Shown here: positions 26,839 to 35,166 of the stretch, piece after piece
Position numbering within the stretch: position 1 is the first letter of the stretch
How the letters are laid out: every line of letters begins with the position of its first letter
DNA from: Proteobacteria bacterium ST_bin16
GTDB lineage: Bacteria > Pseudomonadota > Gammaproteobacteria > Burkholderiales > Nitrosomonadaceae
DNA length: 45,072 bases
NCBI GenBank assembly: GCA_002083595.1
Contig: MSXT01000039.1
Location: 1 to 45,072 of the forward strand
Direction of reading: 5' to 3'
Program-made: the position numbers and the translations under genes
The notes under the pieces: model-generated
Seen by the model: only the letters and a program-made list of their open reading frames with translations
Databases searched by the model: none
What the model was told of the DNA's origin: nothing

Positions 26839-27597
26839 ATGCGACAAGTTTCCGAAGCCCTGCAACGTGCTGTCCGCCATCAACAATCCGGGCAGTTTTT
26901 CGAAGCGGAAGCGGTTTGCCGCCAAATTCTTGCCGCACTGCCGGATCAACCCGACACACTGCATCTGCTCGCGATTATTTATGCCCAGACCAAGCGTTTT
27001 GCGCAAGCGAACGATAATTTCCGCAAAGCGATCACCCTAGCCCCTGCGCGCGCCGATTTTATCGGCAATTATGCCAATGCATTATGGGAACAAGGTTCGA
27101 TCGAAGAGGCCATCGGTTATTGCGAACGCTCGCTCGCCATCAATGCGAATCAAGCCGAAGTACTCAATGTATTGGGCAATGCGCTGATGGTGCAAAACTG
27201 CCATGAGAAAGCGGCAGAATGTTTCCGCCGGGCGCTACAATTGCGTCCGCGTTATCCGCATGCGCTCAACAACCTGGGCAATGCGTTGCAAAAAATGAAC
27301 CAGACCGCAGAAGCGATCCCCTGCTATCAGCAAGCGATCGAATTACAAGGGGATTACTCGGAAGCCTGCAATAATCTGGGACAAGCGTTAAAAAACTTGG
27401 GAAGAATTGATGAAGCCAGAGCCCAGTTTCATAAAGCATTACAGCTCACCCCCAACTTCAATCAGGCGCGCAACAATCTTGCCGAAGTTGATTCCTGTTG
27501 GCTGGAACCGCTAGAGGGAAAAAATTATTCCTGCGCCGTTACGAAGCGCAAGACGCTGCCTACTTGCGGTATTGCCACCAAAATAATGATTTCATGA
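26839..27597 (+). CDS. TPR protein, first part of a probable TPR-GNAT fusion
   Basis: The product has about 252 residues and is built of tandem tetratricopeptide repeats over residues 1-215 (repeated A-x-x-x-YxxAI and N-x-L-G-x-A-L patterns, for example ALNNLGNALQKMN and ACNNLGQALKNLG). The ATG at 26839 is preferred; an ATG at 26740 lies within a hairpin after the adhesin gene. TPR arrays bind partner proteins. After the last repeat the frame runs into LEPLEGKNYSCAV and stops without a recognisable ending. The -1 frame at this point instead continues as LFLRRYEAQDAAYL, the normal start of a GNAT domain. The end is therefore likely an out-of-frame tail produced by a programmed shift, an indel, or a sequencing error. 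Confidence 0.75.
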   Translation: MRQVSEALQRAVRHQQSGQFFEAEAVCRQILAALPDQPDTLHLLAIIYAQTKRFAQANDNFRKAITLAPARADFIGNYANALWEQGSIEEAIGYCERSLAINANQAEVLNVLGNALMVQNCHEKAAECFRRALQLRPRYPHALNNLGNALQKMNQTAEAIPCYQQAIELQGDYSEACNNLGQALKNLGRIDEARAQFHKALQLTPNFNQARNNLAEVDSCWLEPLEGKNYSCAVTKRKTLPTCGIATKIMIS

Positions 27598-28109
27598 CGT
27601 TGTACAACCAATACATTCCGCGCCATCAATCGGTCGGCGAATTGGCTGCGAAATTGCATCAGACGCAAGCATTGCATCCTTGCCAGACTAAATCCGTCGA
27701 CTGGGTCATTTTCCGCAAGAATACCGGGCAACCGGCCGGTATCGCCAATCTCGTCGACATCAATTTATCGCATCGCCGGGCCGAATTTCTGATTGGATTA
27801 CCGGATTCTGAAGATCGCACCCGCGGCATCGCACTCGAAGCGACCTTACTGGTACTGGATTATGTATTCAACCAGGTTAAATTAAACAAATTGATCGCCC
27901 ATGTTTACGCGCACAATACCTTTTCCCAGAAAAACATTGTAGCGCTCGGATTTACGCAAGAAAGTTATTTGCGTGAACATCTGGTGGATACGCATGGTAA
28001 TCTTCTGGATGTGTATGGCAATGGCATGACCATGCGCGATTTCCATTCCAACCCAAGAATTTCCAAACTCTCCATTCGTACACTTGGCCGCGATATTACC
28101 GTCGTATAA
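27498..28109 (+). CDS. GNAT-family N-acetyltransferase domain, second part of a probable TPR-GNAT fusion
   Basis: The 203-codon frame encodes a RimJ/RimL-type acetyltransferase fold from about the codon at 27525 onward: LFLRRYEAQDAAYL at the front, the EFLIGLPDSEDRTRGIALEA acetyl-CoA loop region, and NKLIAHVYAHN with SQKNIVALGF near the end. The only upstream start is a TTG at 27498 without a ribosome site, and the first Met (27594) lies inside the domain. It overlaps the TPR gene by 100 bases. Both facts suggest it is normally translated as an extension of the TPR protein. The acetyl acceptor is unknown. It could modify a protein bound by the TPR part. Confidence 0.75.
   Translation: MAGTARGKKLFLRRYEAQDAAYLRYCHQNNDFMTLYNQYIPRHQSVGELAAKLHQTQALHPCQTKSVDWVIFRKNTGQPAGIANLVDINLSHRRAEFLIGLPDSEDRTRGIALEATLLVLDYVFNQVKLNKLIAHVYAHNTFSQKNIVALGFTQESYLREHLVDTHGNLLDVYGNGMTMRDFHSNPRISKLSIRTLGRDITVV
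27519..27550 (+). other. Candidate -1 frameshift site joining TPR and GNAT frames
   Basis: The heptamer A-AAA-AAT (27519-27525) lies in the correct phase of the TPR frame: codons GGA AAA AAT. Slipping back one base continues directly as TTA TTC CTG CGC into the GNAT frame. Six bases later TGCGC (27532-27536) can pair with GCGCA (27546-27550), a modest possible stimulatory stem. The six-A run could also allow transcriptional slippage, or may be a simple one-base deletion. Confidence 0.5.
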
Positions 28110-28172
28110 GCGGCGATTATCTGTAATTTTCTAAGTTTTCCAGCCCTTCAGCACGTCCGATGTAATCCACCT

Positions 28173-28199
28173 AGCTGTCATTTTTCTGTCATGACAGCT
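28173..28199 (+). terminator. Nine-pair hairpin after the GNAT frame
   Basis: AGCTGTCAT (28173-28181) and ATGACAGCT (28191-28199) pair perfectly around a nine-base loop in the 177-base gap before the glycosyltransferase gene. It lacks a following T-run. It could end the TPR-GNAT transcript with help of a factor, or serve as an operator for the next gene. Confidence 0.4.
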
Positions 28200-28286
28200 T
28201 GCTACACTCTGCCCGATTTAATAAAACCCTGACACATCCAGGTTTCAAATCAACATCGCAGATATCCATTGAGGAACTGGAGCACC

Positions 28287-29330
28287 ATGAAAATTTTTTA
28301 CGGCATCCAAGGAACAGGCAATGGCCATATCACGCGTGGCCGGATCATGGCGCGTGAGTTGCAAGCAGCGGATCTCGAAGTCACTTATTTGTTCACGGGC
28401 AGGCCGCAAGACAAGTTTTTCGCTATGGACGTTTTCAACGGCCATCAGTGGCGCGAAGGACTGACATTCGCTACCCATAAAGGCAAAATCAATCACCTGA
28501 AAACCATATGGCAATCCAAACCGCTCAATTTTCTCAAGGACATCCGGCAACTGGATTTGAGTGCTTACGATCTGGTCATTTGCGATTTTGAACCGGTAAC
28601 CGCTTGGGCAGCGCGCAGGCAAAACAAAAAAACCGTCGGCATCTGTCATCAATACGCGTTCCAGCACGACATACCGCGCGCAGGCCATGATCCGGTTTCC
28701 GAAGTCGTATTGAAAAATTTCGCACCGGTGGGTTTAAGCATCGGCTTGCATTGGCATCATTTCGATCAGCCCATTCTGCCGCCGGTAATTGAGACACCTT
28801 TTCTTCCCGAGCGGATTCAGAAAAACAAAATTGTCGTTTATCTGCCGTTTGAAGATCAGCAGCAAATTATTAAACTCTTCGCACGCTTCAAAAATTTTGA
28901 ATTCTTCATCTATTCCCCGGAAGCCTCACCTTCTCATCATGCGCATATCCATTGTAAACTCTTATCGTTGACCGGATTTCAGCAGGATTTGTCGGATTGC
29001 GCGGGTATCATCTGCAATGCCGGCTTTGAATTGGCCAGCGAAGCATTGCAATTAGGCAAAAAAATCCTGGTAAAACCCGTGCATGCACAAATGGAACAAG
29101 CTTCTAATGCAGCAGCGCTCAACCTGCTGGGTTATGGGCAGATGATGCAAACCGTCGATGCCAGACGTATTGAACAATGGCTCTATGAAACCAAAGCGAT
29201 CCGTGTCATTTACCCGAACACTGCCAAACATCTGGTGCAATGGATCAAGGACGGTATGCCGCCCGTCGATCAGTCATGGTGCAATCAAATCTGGTCGGAG
29301 GTCAATATCACCCCGGTTGAATTATCGTGA
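28287..29330 (+). CDS. Glycosyltransferase, MJ1255/VC2487 type
   Basis: The 347-residue product starts MKIFYGIQGTGNGHITRG, the glycine-rich N-terminal loop of the GT-B fold seen in MJ1255-like glycosyltransferases. A C-terminal nucleotide-sugar-binding segment is also present (IICNAGFELASEALQLGKKILVKP, shaped like the acceptor/donor loop of MurG-like enzymes). ATG 28287 follows GGAG; an earlier TTG gives a worse start. The acceptor is unknown but the family is thought to act on lipid or surface glycan. A lipid kinase gene overlaps its end by four bases (GTGA), suggesting both act on glycolipid metabolism. Confidence 0.75.
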   Translation: MKIFYGIQGTGNGHITRGRIMARELQAADLEVTYLFTGRPQDKFFAMDVFNGHQWREGLTFATHKGKINHLKTIWQSKPLNFLKDIRQLDLSAYDLVICDFEPVTAWAARRQNKKTVGICHQYAFQHDIPRAGHDPVSEVVLKNFAPVGLSIGLHWHHFDQPILPPVIETPFLPERIQKNKIVVYLPFEDQQQIIKLFARFKNFEFFIYSPEASPSHHAHIHCKLLSLTGFQQDLSDCAGIICNAGFELASEALQLGKKILVKPVHAQMEQASNAAALNLLGYGQMMQTVDARRIEQWLYETKAIRVIYPNTAKHLVQWIKDGMPPVDQSWCNQIWSEVNITPVELS

Positions 29331-30373
29331 ATTTGAACAGACAAGTTGGAATTAACCCGCACATTTCATCCATGAACGACAGTCATTTGTTTCAACCCAA
29401 TCCGCTGCTCCTTAAAATACCGGCGCCGGAAAAAATCCTGATCATTTTTAACCCGATATCCAGCGCAGGCAATACGGAATCGCTCGCGCATCAAATGGCA
29501 GCAGCGCTCTCCCAGCAAGGCAAGCATACTGAAATATGTCCCTCCGAGAAAAAAATGAAGGGCTATACCCGCATCGTGGATAACATCGCGGCCAGTGATC
29601 TGGTGGTTGTGGTGGGCGGCGACGGCACTATCCGGAAGCTATTGGACCTCCTCAATAAAACAACCACGCCGGTATATGCCATACCAGGCGGAAACGAGTC
29701 GCTGTTTGCCCGCTCCTACGCCATGAGCACTGCGGCGGATGATTTGCTCCAGGCCATTGCTTCCGGCCTTTGCTTGCAGCAGTTTTACGGTTTGATCAGC
29801 GGCAAGGGCATTCGCGGCGAGAAACCTTTTTTTCATATGGCTTCGATGGGATTGGATTCTTTAACAGTCAAGAACATCGGTAAGCGAAAAGGCCCGCTCA
29901 ATGATTCGATTTACCTTTGGCATGGACTGAAAGCACTGTGTTCACTGCATCACCCTACCGTCTCGGTGAGTGTCGATGGCGAACAAGTTGTCGACCGTGG
30001 TTCCGGTTATGTCATCGTGGCCAACAATTCGGCGTATGCGAAAAACCTGCAACTCGTGCCGAGCGCCGATCCGTCCAAGAATGAATTGGTCGCCGGTTTT
30101 CTGCCGGGCGCCCGGCCGCAGCATGAATTGGTCAAAGCCATGCGCATTCTGCAACAAAAACCCGCAAACCTTCCCATGCAGTATTTCAGCGGTAAGCAAA
30201 TCGCTTGCACGTTGCACGACAAGGCTTATCCACTTCAGGTCGACGGCGATTATTTCCGCAATCGCGATATCGAGGCCGAAAGCACCGTTGTATTCAGTGT
30301 CAGTCAACGGCCCATCCGGGTCTTAATTCCGCCCGCTTTGAATACAACCGCGTTGCACGTCAGTAACGACTAA
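29327..30373 (+). CDS. Diacylglycerol kinase-family lipid kinase
   Basis: The 348-residue protein has a DAGK catalytic domain with IIFNPISSAGN at the front and the ATP-binding VVVVGGDGTIRKLLD motif, followed by the IPGGNESLFAR segment and the C-terminal beta-sandwich with QVDGDYF. Bacterial members phosphorylate diacylglycerol or related lipids. The start is a GTG that overlaps the glycosyltransferase stop by four bases; an ATG at 29372 is the alternative. The YegS/DgkB group members are soluble and peripheral to the membrane. The exact lipid is unknown. Confidence 0.82.
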   Translation: MNLNRQVGINPHISSMNDSHLFQPNPLLLKIPAPEKILIIFNPISSAGNTESLAHQMAAALSQQGKHTEICPSEKKMKGYTRIVDNIAASDLVVVVGGDGTIRKLLDLLNKTTTPVYAIPGGNESLFARSYAMSTAADDLLQAIASGLCLQQFYGLISGKGIRGEKPFFHMASMGLDSLTVKNIGKRKGPLNDSIYLWHGLKALCSLHHPTVSVSVDGEQVVDRGSGYVIVANNSAYAKNLQLVPSADPSKNELVAGFLPGARPQHELVKAMRILQQKPANLPMQYFSGKQIACTLHDKAYPLQVDGDYFRNRDIEAESTVVFSVSQRPIRVLIPPALNTTALHVSND

Positions 30374-30734
30374 TTCCTCGCTCCATTGGCTTTACTGCGA
30401 CAGATTTGCAATTGATTGTTCTCCAAGGGGAATTCCAGGTTCACGGGATTCCCCCCATACCGTGCAAGCACTACCAGCAATACCACAAGCTGGATTCAAT
30501 GATTCCACCCGCTGCTGAAGCCTTTGGCATTAGTTGAATGGCTTTGATGCATGCTATCGATAAAACAACTGGAATGGTTTCTATGTCGCGACAGATATGA
30601 TATGGTATCGCATTTAAGGTTGAAACAATCTAAGATACATAATGTTAGTCGATAGAGTTAATCATACACTCGAAATTAAACCGAACCATCGATCAAGCCA
30701 GAACAATACCGGCAGCACAATCCTTCTCATCTGA
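30374..30734. other. Intergenic region with a wobble-paired hairpin
   Basis: This 361-base gap precedes the binding-protein/channel operon. GGGGAATTCC (30427-30436) and GGGATTCCCC (30445-30454) form a ten-position stem with one G-U pair and an eight-base loop. It is a likely transcription end for the lipid-kinase gene although no T-run follows. The rest is AT-rich near 30590-30680 and probably holds the operon promoter. No coding frame with a credible start was seen. Confidence 0.5.
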
Positions 30735-31895
30735 ATGACCAGCATGTTTAAATCCATCCCGATCAAGAAAATAGCCCTTTTCTATACACAGTGTTGCGCC
30801 TATATCGTTGTTCTCTGCTGTTTCAATCTTGTGCATGCAGAAGAGCCCATAGCGCTCGGCATGAGCACTTCGCTCAGCGGCCCCAATCAGTTATTGGGGC
30901 GTGCCATGTACCTGGGTATGAATACTTTGTTCGAGGAGATCAATCAGCAAGGCGGTATTCGCGGCCGCATGATCAATCTGACCGTACTCGATGACGGTTA
31001 TGAGCCGGATAGTGTCAAGGTGAACACGATGCAGTTGATTGATCAGCATAAAGTCATCGCCATTGTCGGTAACGCCGGCACGCCGACGGCCGCAATTGCC
31101 GCGCCCATCGCCAATGCACGTGGCGTAGTATTTTATGGCGCTTTCACCGGCGCCGATTTATTGCGCAAGACCCCACCCGACCCGTATATATTCAATTTCC
31201 GCGCCAGCTACCGGCAGGAAATGGAGTTGATCGTGCAGGATATTCTGGATCGCGGTATTTCTCCGTACCGTATTGCACTCTTTTTGCAAGATGACACGCT
31301 GGGACAGACCGGTTTTGACATCACCAAAGCCGTCTTGGAGCAATCGGGTTTCAAGCATACCGACCGGCTGCTGATTACACATTACCCGCGCAATTCCTTA
31401 GCGATACAAAGCGCGGTCAAAGCGATGATACAGGCAACACCGAAGCCTGAAGCGATCATCATTGTGGGCGCATACCAACCCGCCGCGCAGTTTATCCGCT
31501 TTTCTCACCGCATTTTCCCCAATGCACGGTTTTATAACTTATCTTTTTCCGCTGCTTCGTTATTGGCCGATGCCCTGCCCAGCATCCATGGACGAATCTA
31601 TATGACCCAGGTGGTGCCGCCCGCGGAAACCGGTTCCGAGGAGCAAGACTTCATCTGGCGCGAAGGCTATCTTGCGGCGCAGGTTCTAGTTAAAGCGTTG
31701 CAAAGCATCCCCGGTGAGATCACCGGCGACAGTCTGAAACAAGCGTTGGAGAAGTTAGGATCGGTTAATTTGGAAGGTTTTGGCACAATCACCTTAAATC
31801 CCGGCGATCATCAGGCAAGCGATCATGTTTGGCTGACGCATCTGGATAAAACCCGTCAATGGAATAGCGTGAAAACTACCGGAGAAGATAATTGA
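30735..31895 (+). CDS. Type I periplasmic binding protein (branched-chain amino-acid/amide type)
   Basis: The 386-residue protein has an export signal (hydrophobic about 10-33, cleavage near LVHA|EE). The mature part is a Peripla_BP_6 fold: GMSTSLSGPNQLLGRAM at the first strand, the INQQGGIRGRMI segment, VIAIVGNAGTPTAAIA and the hinge region VVFYGAFTGADLLR. Such proteins bind amino acids, amides or urea in two-lobed clefts. Here no LivHMGF-type permease or ATPase genes lie nearby. The stop overlaps the next gene (TTGA), a predicted Cache-ion-channel receptor. It is therefore more likely a ligand-presenting partner of that receptor than an importer subunit. The ligand is unknown. Confidence 0.85.
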   Translation: MTSMFKSIPIKKIALFYTQCCAYIVVLCCFNLVHAEEPIALGMSTSLSGPNQLLGRAMYLGMNTLFEEINQQGGIRGRMINLTVLDDGYEPDSVKVNTMQLIDQHKVIAIVGNAGTPTAAIAAPIANARGVVFYGAFTGADLLRKTPPDPYIFNFRASYRQEMELIVQDILDRGISPYRIALFLQDDTLGQTGFDITKAVLEQSGFKHTDRLLITHYPRNSLAIQSAVKAMIQATPKPEAIIIVGAYQPAAQFIRFSHRIFPNARFYNLSFSAASLLADALPSIHGRIYMTQVVPPAETGSEEQDFIWREGYLAAQVLVKALQSIPGEITGDSLKQALEKLGSVNLEGFGTITLNPGDHQASDHVWLTHLDKTRQWNSVKTTGEDN

Positions 31896-34090
31896 AGGCA
31901 ACCCAGCAACTTGAATCGCCGGAACAAGCGAAGTGGACATTCATTTCCTGGATCAAGGGAATTCTCGGTATTTGCATGGTCATCTTCCTGTGCGTTTTTA
32001 TTGCGTCAACCAATGGTATGGTGCAGAAATACCGCACCACCATGCAACTATCGCAACAACATGCACTGGCCACCACGCAAACCATTGCCGATTCGATTAA
32101 CGATCAATTAACCGCGCTGGCTTCCGCCGCCAATGAACTTGCAGAAAACTTGCGGGAAATTTCTTGGAACCAGAAAACAATTGATACTGCGTTGAACGAA
32201 GCGGCGCTCAATCATTTTGGTTTCAATGCGTTGGGTGTTGCCTTCGATTTATACCAAGCCGACCCGCAGCTGCGTCTGTTTGCGCCCTTTATCCGCCAGC
32301 AAGGCACGGCCTATCAAATGGACCGGATCGATCAGTATTATGACTATACCGGTCATGCGGCGTATAGCGCGAAAAACGGCAACAGCAAGAATAGTGACTG
32401 GTATCTGCAAGCTACCGGCGGAAGAAGTGGTTGGCTGGCGCCCTACTTTGATATGGCCTATCAGCAGCATACGCTGAAGTATGTCGTGCCATTGCAAAAA
32501 AATACGAGTGCCACAAAAGTGTCTGGCGTAGTATTTTTGGATATCGATCTGGATTGGGTCAGGCAGCAAGTAGAGAATCACGATGTAGGCGATAATGGTT
32601 ATGCCATCGTCGTCAATGAATTCGACCAAATTATCTATCATGGACTCATGGGTTTCAAGAAAATCGTCAGTGATTTGAATCAAGCCATTACGCCGGCTTA
32701 CTTTGCCGAATTCACTGCGGGGAAATTAGGGACTAACGAGCTCACCGGCCGCTCCGCCTGGTTCAACCGCTATCCCATTGGCGAAACCGGATGGTACGTG
32801 CTGACTGTGATGAATGCGGAAATCGGCAAGAAGCACTTGTTTGAGAACGACAACGAAAACGAAAATGGCGAAGATACCCGGGTAATTCACGAATCCGATT
32901 TGATCAGCTGGATCGTCAATGCTGTTGTATTGTGCCTTCTGATTTATATTTGGATCGCATTCATCAAACAGCAGCAATCAGTCGCGCAATTGCTGCGGCA
33001 TGCATTTATCACGTCATTGCTGCTGACCGTAGGCATCGTGTCGATCTGGATCACGGAATATTACACGCCCTCAGTGACCCACAATCAGTCACTGACACTA
33101 TCGAATCGCGCCATCGTCGAGCAATTTCAGAACGATTATGCCGTCGCTGCGCTGCAGGAATCAAAAACACCACCTTTTTTTGTTCCAACCGGTTTGTTCA
33201 TTCAGTCAATTGAATTTCAGAATGCCACCAACGTGGCGATAACCGGCTATGTATGGCAGCGTTTTCCCAAGCACTTTGAAGAAGATATCGAGCATGGCGT
33301 GATTTTTCCCGAAGCCATAGAAACATCCATAACCGAAGCGTATGAGCACGAGGAAGGCGATGAAATCGTCAAAGGCTGGTATTTTGAAGCCACATTGCGA
33401 GAAACCTTCGATTACAAAATATATCCTTTCGACCGGCAACTCCTCTGGGTACGTCTCTGGCATACCAGTTTTTCCAAAAATGTCATTCTCGTGCCGGATT
33501 TTAAATCCTTCGATAGCCTGAATCCCAATACTCTGCCGGGTGTTGAGCAGGATTTTGTTTTATCCGAGTGGAACCCATCGCGTGCTTTCTTCGGAATCAA
33601 GGTGAATAAATACAACAGCAATTTCGGCGATCGTCAATTCACCAGCCACGACAAGATGCCGGAACTGTATTTCAACCTGGAGATCTCGCGCAATATTGTA
33701 AATCCATTCATTGCGCATTTATTTCCTCTGGCCGTGGTGCTATTGATGCTATACGGACTCGTTCTCACCATTTCCAAACAGGAAGCAAAGCTGACATTCA
33801 CCGGCTTCAATGTATCGACCATCGTCGCCGCGTGCTCGGCGCTTTTTTTCATCTTATTGATTATGCATGTGCAGCTGAGAGACGAACTGGCGGTAAATAC
33901 CATTGTATATTTGGAATATTTCTACCTTGTTTCCTACATTACTATCCTGATGGTAACCGTCAATGCCGTGCTGATTTCATATGATCCGCCGCTCGGGATA
34001 TTGGCATTTAAGGACAATTTCATTCCAAAACTGATTTATTGGCCGATCTTGCTGACTTGGATTTTTACCATTACCGCCATTCTATTTTAA
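31892..34090 (+). CDS. dCache-pentameric ligand-gated ion channel fusion
   Basis: The 732-residue membrane protein has this order: membrane helix 18-40; periplasmic dCache-like sensor (about 41-318; NSDWYLQATGG near 167-177 and VVFLDIDLDWV near 213-223); helices 335-357 and about 366-386; a second periplasmic domain (about 390-600); four helices (about 604-626, 636-660, 670-695, 711-731). The last part matches the Cys-loop/GLIC family: the Pro-loop YPFDRQ (511-516) in YKIYPFDRQLLWVRLWH, the NVILVPD segment after it, and LYFNLEISRN leading into M1, as in GLIC (RYPFDSQ, NIVLAVD, LQLRISR). Its TTG start overlaps the upstream stop, with GGAG eight bases before. Ion selectivity cannot be read safely. 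The fusion suggests ligand sensing coupled to ion flow. Confidence 0.85.
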   Translation: MKATQQLESPEQAKWTFISWIKGILGICMVIFLCVFIASTNGMVQKYRTTMQLSQQHALATTQTIADSINDQLTALASAANELAENLREISWNQKTIDTALNEAALNHFGFNALGVAFDLYQADPQLRLFAPFIRQQGTAYQMDRIDQYYDYTGHAAYSAKNGNSKNSDWYLQATGGRSGWLAPYFDMAYQQHTLKYVVPLQKNTSATKVSGVVFLDIDLDWVRQQVENHDVGDNGYAIVVNEFDQIIYHGLMGFKKIVSDLNQAITPAYFAEFTAGKLGTNELTGRSAWFNRYPIGETGWYVLTVMNAEIGKKHLFENDNENENGEDTRVIHESDLISWIVNAVVLCLLIYIWIAFIKQQQSVAQLLRHAFITSLLLTVGIVSIWITEYYTPSVTHNQSLTLSNRAIVEQFQNDYAVAALQESKTPPFFVPTGLFIQSIEFQNATNVAITGYVWQRFPKHFEEDIEHGVIFPEAIETSITEAYEHEEGDEIVKGWYFEATLRETFDYKIYPFDRQLLWVRLWHTSFSKNVILVPDFKSFDSLNPNTLPGVEQDFVLSEWNPSRAFFGIKVNKYNSNFGDRQFTSHDKMPELYFNLEISRNIVNPFIAHLFPLAVVLLMLYGLVLTISKQEAKLTFTGFNVSTIVAACSALFFILLIMHVQLRDELAVNTIVYLEYFYLVSYITILMVTVNAVLISYDPPLGILAFKDNFIPKLIYWPILLTWIFTITAILF

Positions 34091-34126
34091 CCGCTTGCCT
34101 TCAGTGCCACGATACCAGGAGCAACC

Positions 34127-35140
34127 ATGGAAGATAATCAATCGCCCGATCCTTACAAACAAACGAGTCTGAGGTATCAACTCTACCGGGAAGCGCGGGC
34201 CATGGCCGAATACGCGCTTGCCAACGGCAAAACGGTGCCGGATAAGGTGATACGTACTATCGATACATTTACGGTACAGAGCGAAACCAGTTTAAATGAC
34301 CGGATTCATGTCCGGGCGGATCTGGATATTGGTGAATTGCTTGCCGCGCACTGCGCATTGGCGAGAATAGTGGAACCCGCCAAACCCAATACCATTCTGT
34401 TGCTGGATATCGAACAAGGGGTCACCGGATTCATGAAATTTCTCGGCCCGGTTTCATTGATCCGCCAGATGATGATCGCGGCAATCGTATCGCTAATGTT
34501 ATTCATCGGACTGACATTGACCGAAGAAGTAAGCCACGACAGCGGCAATATCATGATGCAAGATGGCTTGGAATTGCTACTTAACTTGATGTTCTATCTG
34601 GCGGCGGCCGGATTGGGTGCTTCGTTTGCCGCATTGTATAAAGCCAATACGTTTATCGCCAATGGCACTTTTGACCCCACGTATCATGCCTCCTATTGGA
34701 TCCGTTTCTTTCTGGGCCTGATTGCCGGTTTGATTCTCGCCATCATGGTTTCCGAGGCGTACTTTAGCAAACACTTGAGTGAAACGCCTTTCCTGGAAAA
34801 GGGCATTATTCGGCCATTACTGGCCATGCTCGGTGGCTTCTCCGCCGATCTTACACACACGGTTTTAAGCCGCTTGGTTGAAACCATCCGGTCGCTGTTC
34901 ACCGGCAGTCCGAAAGATCAGCTTGCCAACAAGAGGAAAGCCATGCAGGTGGATTTTGCCGCGCAACAAAACCAGCAACACATCAACATGGCTTCCTATC
35001 TGATTGATCTCCAGCAAGTGATCAACAGCGGCGCAACACCGGAAGAAATCAATCAGAAAATTGATCAAATATTAAAAGATGGGCTGCCTAATTCGGATAT
35101 CCGGTTAAGATCCTCGGGAAAACAGGATGATGACAGTTAA
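34127..35140 (+). CDS. Uncharacterised multi-pass membrane protein of the channel operon
   Basis: I do not recognise this family. The 337-residue product has a cytoplasmic-looking N-terminal part (1-110), hydrophobic segments at about 114-131, 148-170, 190-208 and a weaker one at 227-243, and a charged C-terminal tail with a Gln-rich stretch and a helical region (about 286-320) ending DDDS. AGGAG lies seven bases before the ATG. It follows the dCache-channel gene by 36 bases, so it belongs to that operon. It could be an accessory or effector subunit of the channel; nothing in the sequence shows the function directly. A bidirectional terminator follows. Confidence 0.7.
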   Translation: MEDNQSPDPYKQTSLRYQLYREARAMAEYALANGKTVPDKVIRTIDTFTVQSETSLNDRIHVRADLDIGELLAAHCALARIVEPAKPNTILLLDIEQGVTGFMKFLGPVSLIRQMMIAAIVSLMLFIGLTLTEEVSHDSGNIMMQDGLELLLNLMFYLAAAGLGASFAALYKANTFIANGTFDPTYHASYWIRFFLGLIAGLILAIMVSEAYFSKHLSETPFLEKGIIRPLLAMLGGFSADLTHTVLSRLVETIRSLFTGSPKDQLANKRKAMQVDFAAQQNQQHINMASYLIDLQQVINSGATPEEINQKIDQILKDGLPNSDIRLRSSGKQDDDS

Positions 35141-35157
35141 ATCCTCCTGTTTTCCCG
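35115..35157. terminator. Bidirectional hairpin between the channel operon and ftsH
   Basis: CGGGAAAACAGGA (35115-35127) and TCCTGTTTTCCCG (35145-35157) pair perfectly over 13 positions around a 17-base loop. The element overlaps the last codons of the plus-strand gene and lies just before the ftsH stop on the other strand, the expected place for a terminator of convergent genes. Its loop is long and T-runs are internal to the stem. Confidence 0.65.
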
Positions 35158-35166
35158 CGCTGGCGC

